A stretch of 64,000 bases of DNA from Marihabitans asiaticum. GTDB lineage: Bacteria; Actinomycetota; Actinomycetes; Actinomycetales; Dermatophilaceae. The notes below the pieces were generated by a model, which was not told the origin of the DNA, searched no databases, and saw only the letters and a list, made by a program, of their open reading frames with translations. How positions within the stretch are numbered: position 1 is the first letter of the stretch; every line of letters begins with the position of its first letter. Both the position numbers and the translations under genes were made by a program. The stretch lies in the NCBI RefSeq assembly GCF_007828725.1, contig NZ_VIUW01000001.1, positions 248,001 to 312,000 on the forward strand, in the 5' to 3' direction. Shown in pieces: positions 61,935 through 64,000 of the stretch.

Positions 61935-62842
61935 GCCGCGCAGCCGCCCCGGACCGGACGCTGGACAAGGCAGGACGGTGGGCCCGGCGGGCCCCGCTCC
62001 TCCCGGCGCTGATCTTCACGATCGTCATGACCCAGCTGCCCTTCGCGGCGGCCCTGGTCATCGCGTTCATGAACTGGAACTCCTACTACCCCGACGAGCG
62101 CGGGTTCGCCGGCCTGACCAACTTTGTCGACATCTTCACCGACACCAACGCCCGCAACGCGGTGATCGTGACCATCCTGCTCACGACGGTCGTCGTGCTG
62201 GTCAGCCTGGCTCTCGGCCTGGGGATCGCGTTGCTGCTCGACCGGCCCTTCCGGGGTCGCTCGGTGGTGCGCACGATGATGATCGCGCCCTTCCTCGTCG
62301 TCCCGATCGCCGCCGCGCTGCTGTGGAAGCACGCCCTCTTCAACCCCGAGTACGGCCTGCTCAACGGCATGCTCACCCTGGTCTTCGGTGACGACGCGCC
62401 ACAGCGGGACTGGATCAGCTCCAACCCCTTCCTCGCGATCGCCGCCGCGCTGATCTGGCAGTGGACGCCGTTCATGATGCTCATCCTGCTCGCGGGTCTG
62501 CAGAGCCGGCCGCTCGACGTCGTCGAGGCCGCGCGGATCGACGGAGCGAGCCCCTGGCAGATCTTCACCAACATGACGTTGCCGCACCTGCGGCGCTACA
62601 TCGAGCTGGCCGGCCTGCTCGGCGCGATCTTCGTCGTGCAGAACTTCGACCACGTCTTCACCATCACCGGCGGAGGCCTCGGCACCGCCAACCTGCCCTA
62701 CTACATCTACGAGACCTTCTACATCGGTCAGGACTACGGCCGGGCGTCGGCCGCAGGAGTCATCACGGTGCTCGGCTCGCTCATCGTGGCGACCTTCGCC
62801 CTGCGCACCGTGCTGTCGATCTTCAACGAGGAGCAGCGATGA
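61931..62842 (+). CDS. Sugar/polyol ABC transporter permease 1
   Basis: 303 residues, six membrane segments, MalF-type. The EAA loop reads EAARIDGASPWQIFTNMTLP. GTG 61931 overlaps the stop of the binding-protein frame (GTGA), proving that the whole length of that gene, not only the part before the amber codon, is part of the operon. Its own stop overlaps the next ATG. Confidence 0.92.
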   Translation: MSRAAAPDRTLDKAGRWARRAPLLPALIFTIVMTQLPFAAALVIAFMNWNSYYPDERGFAGLTNFVDIFTDTNARNAVIVTILLTTVVVLVSLALGLGIALLLDRPFRGRSVVRTMMIAPFLVVPIAAALLWKHALFNPEYGLLNGMLTLVFGDDAPQRDWISSNPFLAIAAALIWQWTPFMMLILLAGLQSRPLDVVEAARIDGASPWQIFTNMTLPHLRRYIELAGLLGAIFVVQNFDHVFTITGGGLGTANLPYYIYETFYIGQDYGRASAAGVITVLGSLIVATFALRTVLSIFNEEQR

Positions 62843-63681
62843 CCACGACAGCCGGAGCCCCGGGCACCACGAGCCGGCGCACGAACATCCTCCTCGGCGG
62901 GGCGGCCTGGGTGATCGGCCTGCTCTTCGTCGCCCCCGTGCTGTGGATGGTGCTCACCTCCTTCCACGCCGAGACCGACGCGGCGCAGAACCCGCCGGCG
63001 TTCTTCGCCCCGCTCTCCACCGACGGCTACCAGGCCTTCTTCGACGCCGGACCGTGGCCGCCGCTGCTCAACTCGCTCACCGCGAGCGTCGTGAGCACCG
63101 CGCTGTGCATCGCCCTGGCCCTGCCCGCGGCGTACGCGCTGTCGATCAAGCCGGTGGAGAAGTGGACCGACGTGATGTTCTTCTTCCTGTCCACGAAGAT
63201 GCTCCCCCTCGTCGCCGCGATCATGCCGCTCTACCTCTTCGCCTCCCAGCTGCAGGTGCTGGACAACATCTGGTTCCTCACCCTGCTCTACACGGCGATG
63301 AACCTGCCGATCGCGGTGTGGATGCTGCGCTCCTTCCTCGCCGAGGTCCCGGTCGAGATGCTCGAGGCGGCGCAGATCGACGGCGCGGGCCTGCTGCGCA
63401 CCCTCACCCGCATCGTCGCCCCGGTCGTCATGCCGGGCATCGCGGCGGCCTCGCTGATCTGCTTCATCTTCAGCTGGAACGAGCTGCTCCTCGCCCGCGT
63501 GCTCACCTCAACCGTCGCCCAGACCGCCCCGGTCTTCCTCACCGGCTTCGTCACCAGCCAGGGTCTCTTCCTCGCGCAGGTGTGCGCCGCCTCCTTCGTC
63601 GTCTCGCTGCCGGTGCTCATCGCCGGTTTCGCCGCGCAGGACAAGCTGGTCCAGGGTCTCTCGCTCGGCGCGGTGAAGTGA
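62839..63681 (+). CDS. Sugar/polyol ABC transporter permease 2
   Basis: 280 residues, MalG-type, six membrane segments (VIGLLFVAPVLWMVLTSFH first). EAA loop LEAAQIDGAGLLRTLTRIVA, then FIFSWNELLLARVL. ATG 62839 overlaps the permease 1 stop. No ATPase gene is in the window; it may be downstream. Confidence 0.92.
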   Translation: MTTTAGAPGTTSRRTNILLGGAAWVIGLLFVAPVLWMVLTSFHAETDAAQNPPAFFAPLSTDGYQAFFDAGPWPPLLNSLTASVVSTALCIALALPAAYALSIKPVEKWTDVMFFFLSTKMLPLVAAIMPLYLFASQLQVLDNIWFLTLLYTAMNLPIAVWMLRSFLAEVPVEMLEAAQIDGAGLLRTLTRIVAPVVMPGIAAASLICFIFSWNELLLARVLTSTVAQTAPVFLTGFVTSQGLFLAQVCAASFVVSLPVLIAGFAAQDKLVQGLSLGAVK

Positions 63682-63692
63682 TCGGGAGCGCC

Positions 63693-64000
63693 ATGACACG
63701 ACTGAACACGCAGACGCTGGCAGACATCGGCGAGCGCGAAGGGGTAGAGGTGCCCACCTATGACCGGTCGGGCTTGCGTACCGGCATCGTCCACCTCGGG
63801 GTAGGGGGGTTCCACCGGGCGCACCTGGCGATGTACGTCGACCGGCTGCTCGGCGGGCGCGGCGAGGGCGCGGGGGGAGGGGCAGCCCTCTCGGGGGGCC
63901 CGGACGAGACGTCCGAGCCCTCCGGGTGGGCCATCACCGGGGTCGGGTTGCTTCCTCACGACCGGACGATCATCGAGACCCTGCACGACCAGGACGGCCT
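63693..64000 (+). CDS. Mannitol dehydrogenase-family protein, 5' part
   Basis: 102 codons from ATG 63693: TGIVHLGVGGFHRAHLAMYV (NAD-binding start) and WAITGVGLLPHDRTIIETLH, the hallmark of mannitol/fructuronate-type long-chain dehydrogenases. A Gly/Ser-rich insert of about 24 residues lies between. It runs off the right edge. With the importer and SorC-type regulator it indicates use of mannitol, arabitol or sorbitol. Confidence 0.88.
   Translation, partial: MTRLNTQTLADIGEREGVEVPTYDRSGLRTGIVHLGVGGFHRAHLAMYVDRLLGGRGEGAGGGAALSGGPDETSEPSGWAITGVGLLPHDRTIIETLHDQDG

Overview
The window is high-GC DNA (about 70% by eye) with short or overlapping intergenic gaps, many GTG starts and ATGA/GTGA stop-start overlaps. 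Together with mycothiol-type (DinB-like), ANTAR, DUF3152 and sunset-like proteins this points to an actinobacterium of the order Micrococcales, most like the Janibacter/Intrasporangiaceae group. The genus is an inference.

Region 1 (1-11.2 kb) is an aerobic-type cobalamin block. A cobalamin riboswitch (about 5800-5972, minus strand) precedes a chelatase AAA+/VWA subunit, cobO, a fused cobB-cobC gene and cobT, which runs off the left edge. cobL is divergent from the riboswitch. A second minus-strand operon holds cobG, cobH, a fused cobI-cobJ and cobM. Its 3' end overlaps the 3' end of cobL.

Region 2 (11.3-22.5 kb) is mixed. It holds a mycothiol-type DinB-like protein and a three-gene unit headed by a WXG100-like/HExxH protein that looks like a secreted toxin with a partner. 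It also holds an acidic repeat protein, two NYN proteins, a UvrA remnant, a GlsB-type membrane protein and NADP glutamate dehydrogenase. An MNT/HEPN toxin-antitoxin pair, a frameshifted NERD/UvrD helicase and the severed 3' end of a DUF3427 protein gene complete it.

Region 3 (22535-40979) is the most notable part: 18.4 kb bounded by two direct IS3-family copies of 1078 bp each that look identical. Base composition is lower in GC, and the octamer GAAGGGGG, very frequent in the rest of the window, is absent. The cargo is a complete-looking catabolic unit: a flavin monooxygenase, an Ldh_2-type dehydrogenase, a TetR regulator, a phosphotriesterase/lactonase-type hydrolase, an NDP-forming acyl-CoA synthetase, two crotonases, a pair of acyl-CoA dehydrogenases and a five-gene Liv-type ABC importer. 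Two near-identical 23-bp sites lie in the two divergent promoter regions and probably are the TetR operators. A reasonable reading is import of a carboxylic or ketone compound, oxygenation to an ester or lactone, hydrolysis, oxidation, CoA activation and beta-oxidation. The substrate is not known.

Region 4 (41-59.4 kb) is ordinary chromosomal DNA: a NUDIX gene cut by the IS, topoisomerase IB, a thermonuclease-like protein, SDR, M50-like peptidase, ArsC-like reductase, YaaA, a lipoprotein/OmpA pair, exonuclease III, an OYE-type enoate reductase, an aldo/keto reductase, a DUF3152 protein, an HprK-like kinase with a PqqD-like tail, GAF-ANTAR, an App1-type phosphatase and an Fpg/Nei glycosylase. 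Four clusters of a dispersed intergenic repeat occur at about 18.9, 43.8, 49.5 and 59.4 kb.

Region 5 (59.5-64 kb) is a polyol-type utilisation locus: a SorC-type regulator, an inverted-repeat operator, a sugar-binding protein with an in-frame amber codon, two permeases and the start of a mannitol-dehydrogenase-family gene.
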